Assembly: GCF_900141985.1 (NCBI RefSeq)
Contig: NZ_FQZK01000001.1
Location: forward strand, 496,001-560,000
From: Nocardiopsis flavescens
Lineage (GTDB): Bacteria > Actinomycetota > Actinomycetes > Streptosporangiales > Streptosporangiaceae
Reading direction: 5' to 3'
DNA length: 64,000 bases
In this document: piece by piece, positions 35,030 to 44,374 of the stretch
Position numbering within the stretch: the first letter of the stretch is position 1
Layout: every line of letters starts with the position of its first letter
Notes under the pieces: model-generated
Seen by the model: only the letters and a program-made list of their open reading frames with translations
Told to the model about the DNA's origin: nothing
The model's database searches: none
Position numbers and translations under genes: made by a program

Positions 35030-35869
35030 TCACGGGGTGATCAGGGCGGCGATGGCGGGGCCCTCCCGTGCGATCCAGCTCTCGGCGCGGGGCATCCGGT
35101 CCTTCACCCCCTCCTCCCACAGGCGGTGGAAGACCGGGTCCCTGTCCGCGGCGGCGCGCGCACTGGTGTGGAACCGGTGGATCATCCGTGTCGCCAGGGG
35201 CACCAGCTCCGCGCGCCGGCGCCCGGTCAGACCGTAGGCGTCGACGAAGACGGAGACCCGGCGGGCCGCGTCGAGGTCGGCGAAGCCGGGGGCGCGGTCC
35301 CGGGGGTCCAGCAGCGGGACCCACCAGTAGAGGGCGTTGGCGATCTCGTAGAGGCGGGTGGTGGGCCTGGCGAGGTCGAAGTCGATGAGGGCGGCGGGCA
35401 GGCCGTCGCGGAAAACGACGTTGCCGGGGCAGTAGTCGCGATGGCCCACCAGTTCGGGGGCACCCTCCACCGCCTCCCTGCCCGCGGCGGCGGAGCCGGG
35501 GATGCCGCCCCAGGTGGCGTCCGCGGGCGGGGTCCAGCCGTCGCCGGCCTCGTGCAGGAGCCGGATCAGCCGCGCCAGCGCGGCGAGGACGTCCTCGCCG
35601 GCGGTCTTGGCGGGCAGCGGCTCGCGGGGGACGTCGCCGGGGACGTAGGTCAGCACTTCGCGCCCCTGCTCGTCGGTGCCGAGCGGGACCGGTGCGTCGG
35701 TGAAACCGTTCCGGTGCAGGTGGGCGAGGTAGGCCTGGACCGTCCCGCTGAACGGCCGGAGCGGGCGGCGGACCGTGTCGCCCACCCGCACGATGCCCGG
35801 GGTGACGCCGTCGCCGACCAGGGGCAGGGCCTCCGGGCCGTCCTGACCGCCGCTGGACCGGTCGTGCAC
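35030..35869 (-). CDS. Aminoglycoside-phosphotransferase-family kinase
   Basis: A 279-residue APH/choline-kinase-fold protein. The catalytic loop GHRDYCPGNVVF carries the HxDxxxxN motif, and AALIDFDLA is the metal-binding DFD. An N-terminal nucleotide lobe precedes them (VLTYVPGDVPREP). Such proteins phosphorylate small alcohols, antibiotics or proteins; the substrate is not evident. GTG at 35869 follows GGAGGTATCCC. Confidence 0.8.
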   Translation of the reverse strand: MHDRSSGGQDGPEALPLVGDGVTPGIVRVGDTVRRPLRPFSGTVQAYLAHLHRNGFTDAPVPLGTDEQGREVLTYVPGDVPREPLPAKTAGEDVLAALARLIRLLHEAGDGWTPPADATWGGIPGSAAAGREAVEGAPELVGHRDYCPGNVVFRDGLPAALIDFDLARPTTRLYEIANALYWWVPLLDPRDRAPGFADLDAARRVSVFVDAYGLTGRRRAELVPLATRMIHRFHTSARAAADRDPVFHRLWEEGVKDRMPRAESWIAREGPAIAALITP

Positions 35870-36196
35870 GGGATACCTCCGTCGGGCTGGGGAGAACGTG
35901 GGGGAAGCGCGGGCGGCCCTCCCCGGTGTTCGAGGCTACGCCCGGCACCCTGGCCGCGTTCCCCGGACCGGTGTCCGGCCGCCGGAGGGCACGGCCCTGA
36001 GGAACGGTGCCCCGAGCACGTCGGGGGTGGCGGTCCGGGGGCATGTGTGGCCCTTCAGGCCGGCTGCACGGGTGCGGCACCCCGGCTTTCACCCGGCGGG
36101 ACGCCCATCCGGAAGTGCCGGGTTCCCGGATGGGCCTGTCGCGGGTCGGGGGCTTCTGGAAGGCTGGCCGCACGCCCCCGAAGCGGAAAGGACCCC
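35870..36196. other. Intergenic region between divergent genes
   Basis: 327 bases between the phosphotransferase gene and the SecD-head-like gene. No clear promoter, repeat or gene is seen apart from GGAAAGGACC ahead of the next start. Confidence 0.3.
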
Positions 36197-37024
36197 GTGG
36201 AATCCCAGCCGCCGCACCCGCACCCGTCCCCGCCCTCCCCCGAGGGCCCACCGCGCCGGAACCTGCTGTGGCCGCTGGTCGCCGGGGCCGTGGCGCTCAC
36301 CCTCCTCGTGGCCGCGGGCGGGGTGACCGCCTGGCTGCTGTTCATAGCCGAGCGGCCCGGGGGCGGCGAGAGCGTCGAGTTCCGCCTCGGGAACGGCCAG
36401 GACCCCGTTCCGGCCGAGGACGTCGACCTGGTCTCCGCCGTCCTGCACCGGCGCGTCGTGGACCTGGCGGCGGGCGAGCCGGCCATCACCGTCCAAGGCG
36501 ACACCGCCCTCACCGTCGAGTTCCCCCCGGACACCGACGTGGCGGAGGCGACCGCCCTGCTGGAGCGCCCCGGCGTCATGGCCGTCCACCCCGTACTCGG
36601 CGCCGCGGTGTCCCCCGACGACGGGGACACGGTCCTGCCCGTCCCCAGTACCTCCGAGCTGCTGCGGGTGGGCCCCGCGGGACTCGGCAACGCGCAGGTC
36701 GCCTCGGCGGGGTTCGAGCACAACCCCTCCTACGGCCAGTGGGAGGTGCAGATCGAGTTCACCGGTGAGGGCGCCGGGACGTGGGCCACGATGACCGGCG
36801 AGGCCGCCTGCCAGTCCCCCGGCGACCCGCGCCGCCGGCTCGCGATCGTGGTGGACGAGGAGATCGTCTCGGCCCCCGAGGTCACCCCCGACGTGGGGTG
36901 CGGGGTCGGCCTCGACGTGGGCGCCACGGTCGTCACCGGGGGCTTCGAGCGCACCGAGGCCGCGGTCCTGGCCACCCTCGTCGGATCGGACCCGCTGCCC
37001 GTCGCCGTGACGGCGGTGCCCTAG
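36197..37024 (+). CDS. Membrane-anchored SecD-P1-head-like protein
   Basis: A 275-residue protein. A Pro/His-rich cytoplasmic start (residues 1-24) is followed by one membrane helix (about 27-53) and an extracytoplasmic part. Its end (about 170-275) resembles the P1 head of SecD: WEVQIEFTGEGAGTWATMT, LAIVVDEEIVSAPEV, TGGFERTEAAVLATLVGSDPLPV. The transporter helices of SecD are absent. GTG at 36197 follows GGAAAGGACCCC. The function is unknown; it may bind exported proteins at the membrane. Confidence 0.7.
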   Translation: MESQPPHPHPSPPSPEGPPRRNLLWPLVAGAVALTLLVAAGGVTAWLLFIAERPGGGESVEFRLGNGQDPVPAEDVDLVSAVLHRRVVDLAAGEPAITVQGDTALTVEFPPDTDVAEATALLERPGVMAVHPVLGAAVSPDDGDTVLPVPSTSELLRVGPAGLGNAQVASAGFEHNPSYGQWEVQIEFTGEGAGTWATMTGEAACQSPGDPRRRLAIVVDEEIVSAPEVTPDVGCGVGLDVGATVVTGGFERTEAAVLATLVGSDPLPVAVTAVP

Positions 37025-37081
37025 GGTCGCCCGGACACGCTCCCCCGCCCTCGGCGGCCGGCACCCCTCCAGGAGGACCCT

Positions 37082-37786
37082 GTGACTTCGCTTCCCGACG
37101 TGGACGTGGTCGTCTTCGACATTCTCGGCACCATGGTCGACGAGCCCGGGGGGATCGGGCGCGGCATCCGCGCCCTGCTCCCCGGTGTGGACGACGCGCG
37201 GGCGGCCGACCTCCTCGCGCTCTGGCAGCGGCACGTCGACGAGCAGCAGCGGGAGGTCGTCGCGGGCCGGCGCCCCTACACGGACAGCACGGTGATCGAC
37301 CGGGAGGCGGCGGAGCGCGTCGCCGCCGAGGCCGGGGTCGGCGACCCCGACGCTATTCGTGCGCTGGCGGCCTGCGCGCAGCGCCTGGAGCCGTGGCCGG
37401 ACTCGGTGGCGGGCCTGGGGCGGATCGCCGCGCACCTGCCCGTGCTGGGGCTGTCGAGCGCCGGCCGTTCGGCGCTCACCCGCATCAACGCGCACGCCGG
37501 GCTGCGCTGGCACCAGGTGCTGTCCGCGGAGGACGTACGCGGCTACAAGCCCCACCCCGACGTCTACCGCCTCGCCGTGGCCAACACCGGCCTGGCCCCC
37601 GAACGCCTGCTCATGGTGGCCGCCCACGCCTGGGACCTGCGGGGCGCCCGGGACGTGGGCATGAGGACCGCCTACGTCGAGCGCCCCGTGGGCGACCCGC
37701 CCCGGCCGGACGACGCCTTCGACCTGGTGACGCAGGGACTCGACGAGCTGGCCGGGCTCCTGACCGGGGGCCGCGGCCCCGCGTGA
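37082..37786 (+). CDS. Haloacid dehalogenase type II-like hydrolase
   Basis: A 234-residue HAD protein. Motif I is FDILGTMVD, motif II VLGLSSAG, then GYKPHPDVYR with the lysine, and MVAAHAWDLRGARDVGM. The AAHAWDLxGA block is the hallmark of L-2-haloacid dehalogenases. The first acidic residue of motif I is the nucleophile that attacks the halogenated carbon. Whether it dehalogenates cannot be shown here. GTG at 37082 follows AGGAGGACCC. Confidence 0.82.
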   Translation: MTSLPDVDVVVFDILGTMVDEPGGIGRGIRALLPGVDDARAADLLALWQRHVDEQQREVVAGRRPYTDSTVIDREAAERVAAEAGVGDPDAIRALAACAQRLEPWPDSVAGLGRIAAHLPVLGLSSAGRSALTRINAHAGLRWHQVLSAEDVRGYKPHPDVYRLAVANTGLAPERLLMVAAHAWDLRGARDVGMRTAYVERPVGDPPRPDDAFDLVTQGLDELAGLLTGGRGPA

Positions 37787-37793
37787 AAATCAT

Positions 37794-37825
37794 CCTGCGC
37801 CGCCCGGGAACGCCCGGGGCGCAGG
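37794..37825 (+). terminator. Hairpin after the dehalogenase gene
   Basis: CCTGCGC pairs with GCGCAGG, with an inner CCCGGG pair and a bulge. Confidence 0.55.
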
Positions 37826-37890
37826 GGATCCCGTGTCGCCGCACCCTCCGTTAGGGCAGGTCAGGCGCTGCACGCGCGGTGGCCTTGCGC

Positions 37891-37915
37891 TACAGTCTTC
37901 GAACGCAGGTTCGAA
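37891..37915 (+). promoter_or_regulatory. SOS box (LexA operator) and -10 of the DnaE2-type gene
   Basis: TTCGAACGCAGGTTCGAA (37898-37915) has the actinobacterial LexA pattern CGAAC-N4-GTTCG with perfect arms. TACAGT (37891-37896) is a likely -10 box directly before it, so LexA would block transcription start. Confidence 0.85.
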
Positions 37916-37962
37916 AGAGACGGTGCCTTCCCCGCGGCCGTCCCCGTCGGCGGAGGGGAGGG

Positions 37963-40900
37963 GTGTCGGTGTTCGCGCACCTGCGGGTCTCCTCGCACTA
38001 CTCGATGCGCCACGGCACCGCCGCACCCGCACGGCTGGTCGAAGAGGCCTCCCGGCTCGGCCAGCCGTTCGCGGCCCTGACCGACCGCGACGGCGTGTAC
38101 GGGACCGCCGAGCACCTGGACGCCTGCCGCCGGTCCGGGGTGCGCCCCGTGCTCGGGGTGGACCTGGCCCTGGCCTCCCCCGACCGGGGCCGGGTCGTCC
38201 TGCTGGCCCGCGGCGCCGCCGGCTGGGCCTCCCTGTGCCGCCTGGTCACCGCCGCCCACCACCGCCCCTCCGGACCGGTGGCGGTCACCCGCGAGGAGGT
38301 CGCCGGGCGCCCCGACGGCCTCGTGGTCCTGCTCGGCCCGGACTCCGACGTGGGCCGGTCGCTGGCCCAGCGGCGGGGCCCGCACGCCCGCGCGCTGCTC
38401 GCCGCCTGGCGGCGGACCGGCGCCGAGATCGTCCTGGCCCCGCACGACCACGGCGTGGACGGGCAGCTGCACGTCGCCCGCTCGCTGGTGCGGATGGCCG
38501 ACGACGAACGGCTGCTGGCCGTGCTGACCAACACGGTCCGCCACCCCGCCGCCGACGACGCCCCCGTGGCACGGGCCCTGGACCGGATCCGCGGCTACGC
38601 CCCCGGCGGGTACTCCCCCGGTCCCGCCACCGACCGGGCCTTCCTCGCCGGCTCCGAGCACATGGGGGAGGTGGCGCTGGGGGTGTGCGGGGGCGACTCC
38701 ACGCGCGCCCGCCGCCTGGTCGCCCACACCCTCGCCCTGGCCCTCTCGTGCGTCATGGACCCGGTCGCCGACCTGGGCGCGGGCCGCATCCACCTGCCCG
38801 ACCGCCCCGGCGCCCCCGCCGAGCTGCGCGCCCGCCTGGAGTCCGGGGCCGCGCGGCTGGGCCTGGACCGCTCCCGCCCCGCCCGGGAACGGGTGGAGGA
38901 GGAACTGGTGACGGTGGCCCGCCTGGGCCTGGAGTCCTACCTGCTGACGATCGCGGACGCCGCCGACGCCATCCGCGCCGAGGGGATCCGGTGCAGCGCG
39001 CGGGGGTCGGCGGTGGGCAGCATGATCGTGCACCAGCTGGGCGTCTCGGCGGTCGACCCCCTGGAGCACGGGCTGCTGTTCGAGCGGTTCTGCGGCCCCG
39101 ACCGGCCCATGCCCGACATCGACCTGGACGTGGAGTCGGCACGCCGCCTGGAGGCCTACGACGCGGTGATCGCCGCGCATTCGGGCGAATCCGCGGCGGT
39201 CGCGATGATCGACACCTACCGGGCCCGGTCGGCGCTGCGCGACGCCGGGCTGGCGCTGTCCATGCCGTCGGCCGAGGTGGAGCGCATCGTCGCCCTGTTC
39301 CCCCGGGTCAAGGCCTCCCGCATCTCCGAGACCATCGAGGACCTGCCCGAGCTGCGCACCATGGCGGGCTGGGACGGCCCGCGGGTGCGCGAACTCGTCG
39401 AGCTGGCGCAGCGGTTCTCCGACCTGCCCCGGCACGTGGCCATGCACCCGTGCGGCCTGGTGCTGAGCGACCACGCCCTGACCGACCGGGTGCCGACCCG
39501 CCCGGCGGGCAGCGGACACGCGATGGTGATGGCCGACAAGCACGCCGTGGAGTCCTGGCAGCTGGGGCTGCTCAAGCTGGACGTGCTGGGGGTGCGGATG
39601 CAGTCGGCGCTCGCCCACGCTCTCGGCGAGGTCGAGCGCACCACGGGTGAGCGCGTCGACCTGGACCGGGTGCCCGACGGCGACCCCGCGACCGCGCACA
39701 TGATGGCGCACAGCCGCACCGTCGGCTGCTTCCAGACCGAGTCCCCCGGGCAGCGCGAACTCGTCTCCCGGCTGCGGCCGGCCACCGTGGCCGACCTGAC
39801 CGTGGACATCAGCCTGTTCCGGCCCGGGCCGATCGGCTCCGACATCGTGGGCGCCTACCTGGCCGCCCGGGCCGGGGGCGGGGCGGTCCCCGCCGCGCAC
39901 CCGTCGCTGGAGCCGATCCTGGCCGAGACCGGCGGTGTCATGGTCTGGCACGAGCAGATGCTGCGCGTCCTGGCCGCCATGACGGGCAGCGGGCTGCACC
40001 AGGCCGAGGCGATGCGCCGGGCGCTGGCCCGGCCGCAGGGCGTGCGCGAGGTGGCGGCGGAGTTCCGCGTCCGCGCCGCCGAGCACGGCCACCCCCGGGC
40101 GGTGGTCGACGCCGTGTGGGCGCAGGTGGCGGCGTTCGCCGCGTTCGGGTTCACCAAGGCGCACGGGGTGGCGTTCGCGCAGGTGTCCTACCGGTCCGCG
40201 TGGATGAAGCGGCACCACCCGGCGGCGTTCACCGCGGGCCTGCTCACCCACGCCCCGGGCATGTACCCGCGGCGCACCCTGCTCCAGGAGATGCGCAGGT
40301 TCGGGGTGCGCGTGCTGCCCCTGGACGTGCACGCCTCCGACCGGGTGTGGCGGGTGGAGCGGGTCGGCGACCTGGACCGGGGCGTGCGGCCGCCGCTGTC
40401 CGACGTCGGCTCCCTCACCGGCGCGGAGGCCGACCGGCTCATCGCCCGGCGGCCGTTCGCGGACCTGCGCGACCTCGTCGTGCGCGCCCGCCCCTCGGCC
40501 CCGGCACTGGACGACCTGGTGCTGGTGGGGGCCCTGGACGCCCTCACCGGCGCCGACCGGGAGGGCGGGCCGGACCGGCGGGACGTGCTGCTGCACGCCC
40601 ACGCGCTGCTGCGGGCGCACCCGCCCCGGGCCGCCGGAGAGGGCCAGCTGGCCCTGCGCACCGGGCCGGACCGGGTGCGCGCGGGCCGGGCCGCGCCGAT
40701 GACCCACCCGGAGCGGCTGGCGGAGGAGGGCCGGGTCCTGGGGTACGAGATCTCGGGGCACGTGATGGACCGCCACGCCGACCGGCTGGCCGAGCTGGAG
40801 GCCCGGCAGAGCCCCCGGCTGGTGGCCGCCGCCGACCTGCACCGGGAGCCGACCGGCGCCACCGTCGCCGTGGCCGGGCTGAAGGTGGCCGTGCAGACGC

Positions 40901-41112
40901 CGCCGATGCGCTCGGGGCGCCGGGTGATCTTCGCGAGCGTGGAGGACCGTACGGGGCTGGTGGAGGCCGCCATGTTCGCCGACGCCCAGGAGCACGGGGC
41001 GGCCGTGCTCCGCAGCGAGCCCTTCGTGGTGGTGACGGGGCGCGTGCGCCGCTCCGCCCCCGGAGCCCTGCCCACGCTGACCATCGCCACCGTGCGGCCC
41101 CTGGCGGAGTGA
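37963..41112 (+). CDS. dnaE2: DNA polymerase III alpha-type, error-prone DnaE2/ImuC-like
   Basis: A polymerase of about 1,049 residues (C-family). The PHP domain is N-terminal, the active site PDIDLDVE lies near 384-391 with ARGSAVGS upstream, and an OB-fold region lies near the C-terminus. The metal-binding HxH of the PHP domain reads RVSSHYS, and LTDRDG replaces LTDHDG, so its nuclease site is probably dead. Length, missing C-terminal tail and the LexA box favour DnaE2 (mutagenic lesion bypass) over the replicative DnaE1. No imuA' or imuB gene is adjacent. GTG 37963 or 37969 both fit the GGAGGGGAGG site. Confidence 0.85.
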   Translation: MSVFAHLRVSSHYSMRHGTAAPARLVEEASRLGQPFAALTDRDGVYGTAEHLDACRRSGVRPVLGVDLALASPDRGRVVLLARGAAGWASLCRLVTAAHHRPSGPVAVTREEVAGRPDGLVVLLGPDSDVGRSLAQRRGPHARALLAAWRRTGAEIVLAPHDHGVDGQLHVARSLVRMADDERLLAVLTNTVRHPAADDAPVARALDRIRGYAPGGYSPGPATDRAFLAGSEHMGEVALGVCGGDSTRARRLVAHTLALALSCVMDPVADLGAGRIHLPDRPGAPAELRARLESGAARLGLDRSRPARERVEEELVTVARLGLESYLLTIADAADAIRAEGIRCSARGSAVGSMIVHQLGVSAVDPLEHGLLFERFCGPDRPMPDIDLDVESARRLEAYDAVIAAHSGESAAVAMIDTYRARSALRDAGLALSMPSAEVERIVALFPRVKASRISETIEDLPELRTMAGWDGPRVRELVELAQRFSDLPRHVAMHPCGLVLSDHALTDRVPTRPAGSGHAMVMADKHAVESWQLGLLKLDVLGVRMQSALAHALGEVERTTGERVDLDRVPDGDPATAHMMAHSRTVGCFQTESPGQRELVSRLRPATVADLTVDISLFRPGPIGSDIVGAYLAARAGGGAVPAAHPSLEPILAETGGVMVWHEQMLRVLAAMTGSGLHQAEAMRRALARPQGVREVAAEFRVRAAEHGHPRAVVDAVWAQVAAFAAFGFTKAHGVAFAQVSYRSAWMKRHHPAAFTAGLLTHAPGMYPRRTLLQEMRRFGVRVLPLDVHASDRVWRVERVGDLDRGVRPPLSDVGSLTGAEADRLIARRPFADLRDLVVRARPSAPALDDLVLVGALDALTGADREGGPDRRDVLLHAHALLRAHPPRAAGEGQLALRTGPDRVRAGRAAPMTHPERLAEEGRVLGYEISGHVMDRHADRLAELEARQSPRLVAAADLHREPTGATVAVAGLKVAVQTPPMRSGRRVIFASVEDRTGLVEAAMFADAQEHGAAVLRSEPFVVVTGRVRRSAPGALPTLTIATVRPLAE

Positions 41113-41949
41113 CCGGCGCCGGGCCCGGTGCCCGTCGAGGAACCCCCGCGGCCCGGGCGGGAACACCCCGTGTCCGCCCCGGAGACCGCCGGGCACGCAC
41201 CGGGCCCACCACCGGCCGTACGAAGCGGCGCGAACTGCAGAGCGCCCGAGGAACTCCCGGATCCCGCTCCGGAACGCCCAAGGCCCGGTCCGCGGCATCC
41301 CGCGCTCACCGGGGGCATCACCGGCCGCTTCCGTACCCCCTCTCCCGGGCGGGGGCGCCGGGACTGCTCCGCCCGGACCCGCCGGGGGCGGCCGACGCCG
41401 CGGCGCCCCTTCCCCGCGGGCCCGGCGCGCCGAGCGCGGACCCGGTGCCGCCGGAGACGGCCACGGGCCGACGGGGGCACGGCAGCGGAGGAGGGGCGCA
41501 AGCCCGGTGGCCCGGCCGCGGCGGGATCGGAGGCGGCGGGGGGTGCGGGGCTCGGTCCTGGTCTTGGGCATGGTCCCACCTGGTGGCTCGGGAGGGGAAC
41601 GACCTTCGGTTCGCCTCCATTGTGCGCCGGGCCGCAGGGCCGCGAACGGTTTTCCACAGGGGCTCCCCGAACGGGGCCGGTTCCTTGAACGCCGCGGGGT
41701 GCATCCGCAATACCCCACCGGAGATCATGCGCTTTCCGTGCTTTTCCGGGGCGCCGAAACGCCACCCCTGTCACACCGCGATCGGATATATCGTCACAGT
41801 TCGACGGCGTATCGGGGCAAAGGCGGGACACCTCCCGCCGCCTCCGGTTCGGGACCTTGGTTTCCACTTCCGGAGAATGTGCGGACACACCGGCGGGCCG
41901 CATTCCCCGGAGGTACATTCAACGCTGCAAAGACACTTTTAAGGACTCC
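41113..41949. other. Gene-free region
   Basis: 837 bases with only low-complexity Pro/Arg/Gly frames. From about 41700 the base composition drops and short AT-rich patches appear (GGATATATCGTCAC near 41785; TACATT near 41922), which look like the promoter zone of the small gene that follows. No named element is recognised. Confidence 0.35.
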
Positions 41950-42279
41950 ATGCGCGCACTTCCCGACACGGATTCGTCGTTCCTCCCCCGTGGAGCGGAC
42001 GGTCCCACGAGCCCCTCCGTCCCCGCACCGTTCCCGCTCCCGTCCGGTCCGCCCGAATCCCCCTTCCCGGGGGCCCGGCCTCCCGGTCAGAGCGGCCCGC
42101 ACCGGGGTTCCGGCCCCGACCGCACCCACCGGGTGCTCACGCTCGTCGGCGCCTCCGGCGCCGCGGCGGCGGCGCTGTCGGGCCTGCTGGCGTTCTCCCC
42201 GCTCCACCAGGCGTTCGGGGAGCCGGCCGCCGTCGGCCACTGCCTGCACGCCGACGCCGGTCGCGGGGCCCTGCCCTAG
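41950..42279 (+). CDS. Small membrane protein of unknown function
   Basis: A 109-residue protein: a Pro/Ser/Gly-rich N-terminal half (residues 1-58), one hydrophobic segment (RVLTLVGASGAAAAALSGLL, about 62-81), and a short end with one cysteine. ATG at 41950 follows AAGGACTCC and a TACATT box near 41922, and strong hairpins follow the stop, which supports expression. No homologous family is recognised. Confidence 0.5.
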   Translation: MRALPDTDSSFLPRGADGPTSPSVPAPFPLPSGPPESPFPGARPPGQSGPHRGSGPDRTHRVLTLVGASGAAAAALSGLLAFSPLHQAFGEPAAVGHCLHADAGRGALP

Positions 42280-42289
42280 CGAACGTCCG

Positions 42290-42319
42290 CCACGCGGGAG
42301 CCGCCGGGCTCCCGCGTGG
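42290..42319. terminator. Hairpin terminator (first of two)
   Basis: CCACGCGGGAGCC (42290-42302) pairs perfectly with 42307-42319 around a four-base loop. Confidence 0.7.
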
Positions 42320-42327
42320 GCGAAGAC

Positions 42328-42378
42328 CCGCCCCGGCAGGCCCTGTGCCCGTGGCGGTCGCCGGGCCTGCCGGGGCGG
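42328..42378. terminator. Hairpin terminator (second of two)
   Basis: A perfect 16-base stem (42328-42343 with 42363-42378; CCGCCCCGGCAGGCCC) with a 19-base loop, nine bases after the first hairpin. The remaining bases to 42554 show nothing. Confidence 0.65.
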
Positions 42379-42554
42379 CCCCCGTGCCGGAACCCGGCGG
42401 TCCCGCACCGGCGCGGACCGGGGGAGCATGCCCGGCCGTTCCCTCCGCGCGGGCGCCCCTCCTCCCGGCGGGGCGGCGCAACCGCCCGGGCAGCCGGGGG
42501 AGCCCCTCGGCCCACGCCCGCTCCGCCGCCGCAGGGCCCCGGCGGCCCCGCCCG

Positions 42555-43211
42555 TCAGCGGACGCCCGCGCCCCCGGCGCGAACGCCCGCCCCCGCGGCG
42601 CTCCTGCGCACGGCCCACTCGGCGACCGCCAGGTTGATCAGCCACCCCGCCGCCATCAGCCCCGTGCGGGTCGCCTCACCCGGCTGGCCGAGCAGCAGCA
42701 CCCAGGGCAGGTGCGTGAACACCTGCGTGCCCGCCCCCTGCCCGATCGCGTACGCGCGGACCATCCAGGCCCGGTGCCCGGCGGTGTCCCGGCGCCGCAC
42801 CGCCGCGAACCCCAGCAGGATCGCCGCCGCCATCCCCGTCCCGAACACCAGCCGCACCGCGGTCAGCGACACGTCCTCCCCCTCGTTCAGCGGGTAGGAG
42901 AGCGACATCCAGACCCCCGTCAGCGCCGCGACGAGCCCCAGCGGCACCAGCGCCCGGCCCGCGAGGCGGTGCCAGCGGCGGCGGCGCAGCCCGGGCACGA
43001 ACTGGAACGCGCCCAGCAGGCAGTAGGGCACGGCGGCGGCGATGTGCAGCACCACGGGCGCGGGGTCGGCGAAGAACCTGCTGTTCTCCGGGGTGGCCGG
43101 ACCGCCGCCGGCCAGCTCGCCCAGGCGCGCGCCGCCCGCGATCACGGGGACGGCGCTGAGCAGGACCAGCAGGGCGGCGACGAGCCACGCGCGTCGGTCG
43201 GAGGGGGTCAC
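42555..43211 (-). CDS. DUF2306 membrane protein
   Basis: A 218-residue protein with six to seven hydrophobic segments. HRLAGRALVPLGLVAALTGVW and DTAGHRAWMVRAYAIGQGAGTQVF carry the conserved histidines of DUF2306, a cytochrome-b561-like membrane family without known role. The GTG at 43211 follows AAAGGAACCCTC. Confidence 0.8.
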   Translation of the reverse strand: MTPSDRRAWLVAALLVLLSAVPVIAGGARLGELAGGGPATPENSRFFADPAPVVLHIAAAVPYCLLGAFQFVPGLRRRRWHRLAGRALVPLGLVAALTGVWMSLSYPLNEGEDVSLTAVRLVFGTGMAAAILLGFAAVRRRDTAGHRAWMVRAYAIGQGAGTQVFTHLPWVLLLGQPGEATRTGLMAAGWLINLAVAEWAVRRSAAGAGVRAGGAGVR

Positions 43212-43349
43212 GAGGGTTCCTTTCGCCGCCGCGAGGGCACCGTGCCCGGGGCGGTACCCCGATCGTGGCCCGCGCGCCCCCTCGGGGGCATCGGTCCCGG
43301 GGCCGCCACCGCCTCCGCCGAAAGCGGGAGGGCGTCCTCGTCCTTCCGG

Positions 43350-44048
43350 TCAGCGCGGGGTGCCGCTAACCCGCCCGGTCTCGTACGCCCACAGGGCGGC
43401 CTCGACCCGGTTGCGGGCGCCGATCTTGGCCATGAGGCCGGCGATGTGGGTCTTGACCGTGCTGACCGCGATGTAGGACTCGCGGGCGATCTCGCCGTTG
43501 GTCCGCCCGCGGGCCACCGCCTCCAGGATCTGCTCCTCCCGGTCCGTGAGCGCCTGGGCGGGCTGGGCCGGCGGCCCGGCCGGGCGGCGGCCGGCGAACG
43601 TGTCGAGCAGCCTGCGGGTGACGCCGGGGGCGATGAGCGCGTCGCCCGCGGCGGCGGCCCGCACCGCCTGGGAGAGCAGCGCGGCCCCGGCGTCCTTGAG
43701 CAGGAACCCGCGCGCCCCGGCCCGCAGGGCGGCGTACACGTACTCGTCGAGGTCGAACACGGTGATGACGACGACGGCGACCGGGTCCCGCACGTCGGGC
43801 CCGGCCAGCAGCCGGGTGGCCTCGATGCCGTCGGTGCCGGGCATGCGGACGTCGAACAGGCACACGTCGGGGCGCAGGCGCCGCGCCAGCTCGACGGCCC
43901 CGCGGCCGTCGGCGGCCTGACCGACGACCTCGATCCCGGGCTGGGCGTCCAGGATCATCGTCAGGCCGGTGCGGACGATCTCCTGGTCGTCGGCGACGAC
44001 CACGCGGATGGCGGGCGCCCCCTCCCCCGCTCCCTCTCCCGCACTCAT
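43350..44048 (-). CDS. NarL/LuxR-type response regulator
   Basis: A 232-residue two-component regulator. The receiver domain has DDQ near 20-22, the phospho-acceptor Asp in CLFDVRMPGTDG near 66, and the lysine in LLKDAG. The LuxR HTH is at about 167-225 (LTDREEQILEAVARGRTNGEIA; VSTVKTHIAGLMAKIGARNR). Its ATG overlaps the stop of a kinase fragment (ATGA). The partner kinase has lost its sensor and phosphorylation regions, so signal input is doubtful. Confidence 0.9.
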   Translation of the reverse strand: MSAGEGAGEGAPAIRVVVADDQEIVRTGLTMILDAQPGIEVVGQAADGRGAVELARRLRPDVCLFDVRMPGTDGIEATRLLAGPDVRDPVAVVVITVFDLDEYVYAALRAGARGFLLKDAGAALLSQAVRAAAAGDALIAPGVTRRLLDTFAGRRPAGPPAQPAQALTDREEQILEAVARGRTNGEIARESYIAVSTVKTHIAGLMAKIGARNRVEAALWAYETGRVSGTPR

Positions 44049-44374
44049 GCGGCGGCTCCCGACCGGGGCAGGCGGGCGGTGACGGTCCAGCCCCGGCCCG
44101 GGTTCGGGGCGGCCTCGCAGGTCCCGCCGAGCAGGGCGGCCCGCTCGGCCATGCCGGTGATCCCGTAGCCGGCCGGCCGGCGCGGGGCGGGGTCCCCGTC
44201 GTCGGCGACCCGCAGGTGCACCGAGGTGTCGTCGGCGGTGACGCGCACGCGGACGCGGGTGGCGCCGCGGGCGTGCCTGCGCGCGTTGGTGACCGCCTCA
44301 CGGGCCAGGCGGTGGACGGTCGCCGCGACCTCCGGCGGCAGGTCGTCGAGGCCGTCGTCGACCCGCACCTCCAC
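44045..44374 (-). pseudogene. Truncated sensor histidine kinase (ATPase domain only)
   Basis: A 109-residue remnant holding just the HATPase_c domain of a NarL-type kinase: AREAVTNARRHA (N box), VADDGD, GYGITGMAERAALLGGT (G box). The membrane helices and HisKA_3 dimer domain are missing. The frame closes at a stop about nine codons before the GTG, and no kinase sequence is found in any frame upstream. The break lies near 44380-44410. Confidence 0.75.

Noticed and set aside
41128..41688. 186-codon open frame on the plus strand
   Set aside because: Low-complexity Pro/Arg/Gly text, no ribosome site, no domain; typical of chance frames in GC-rich DNA.
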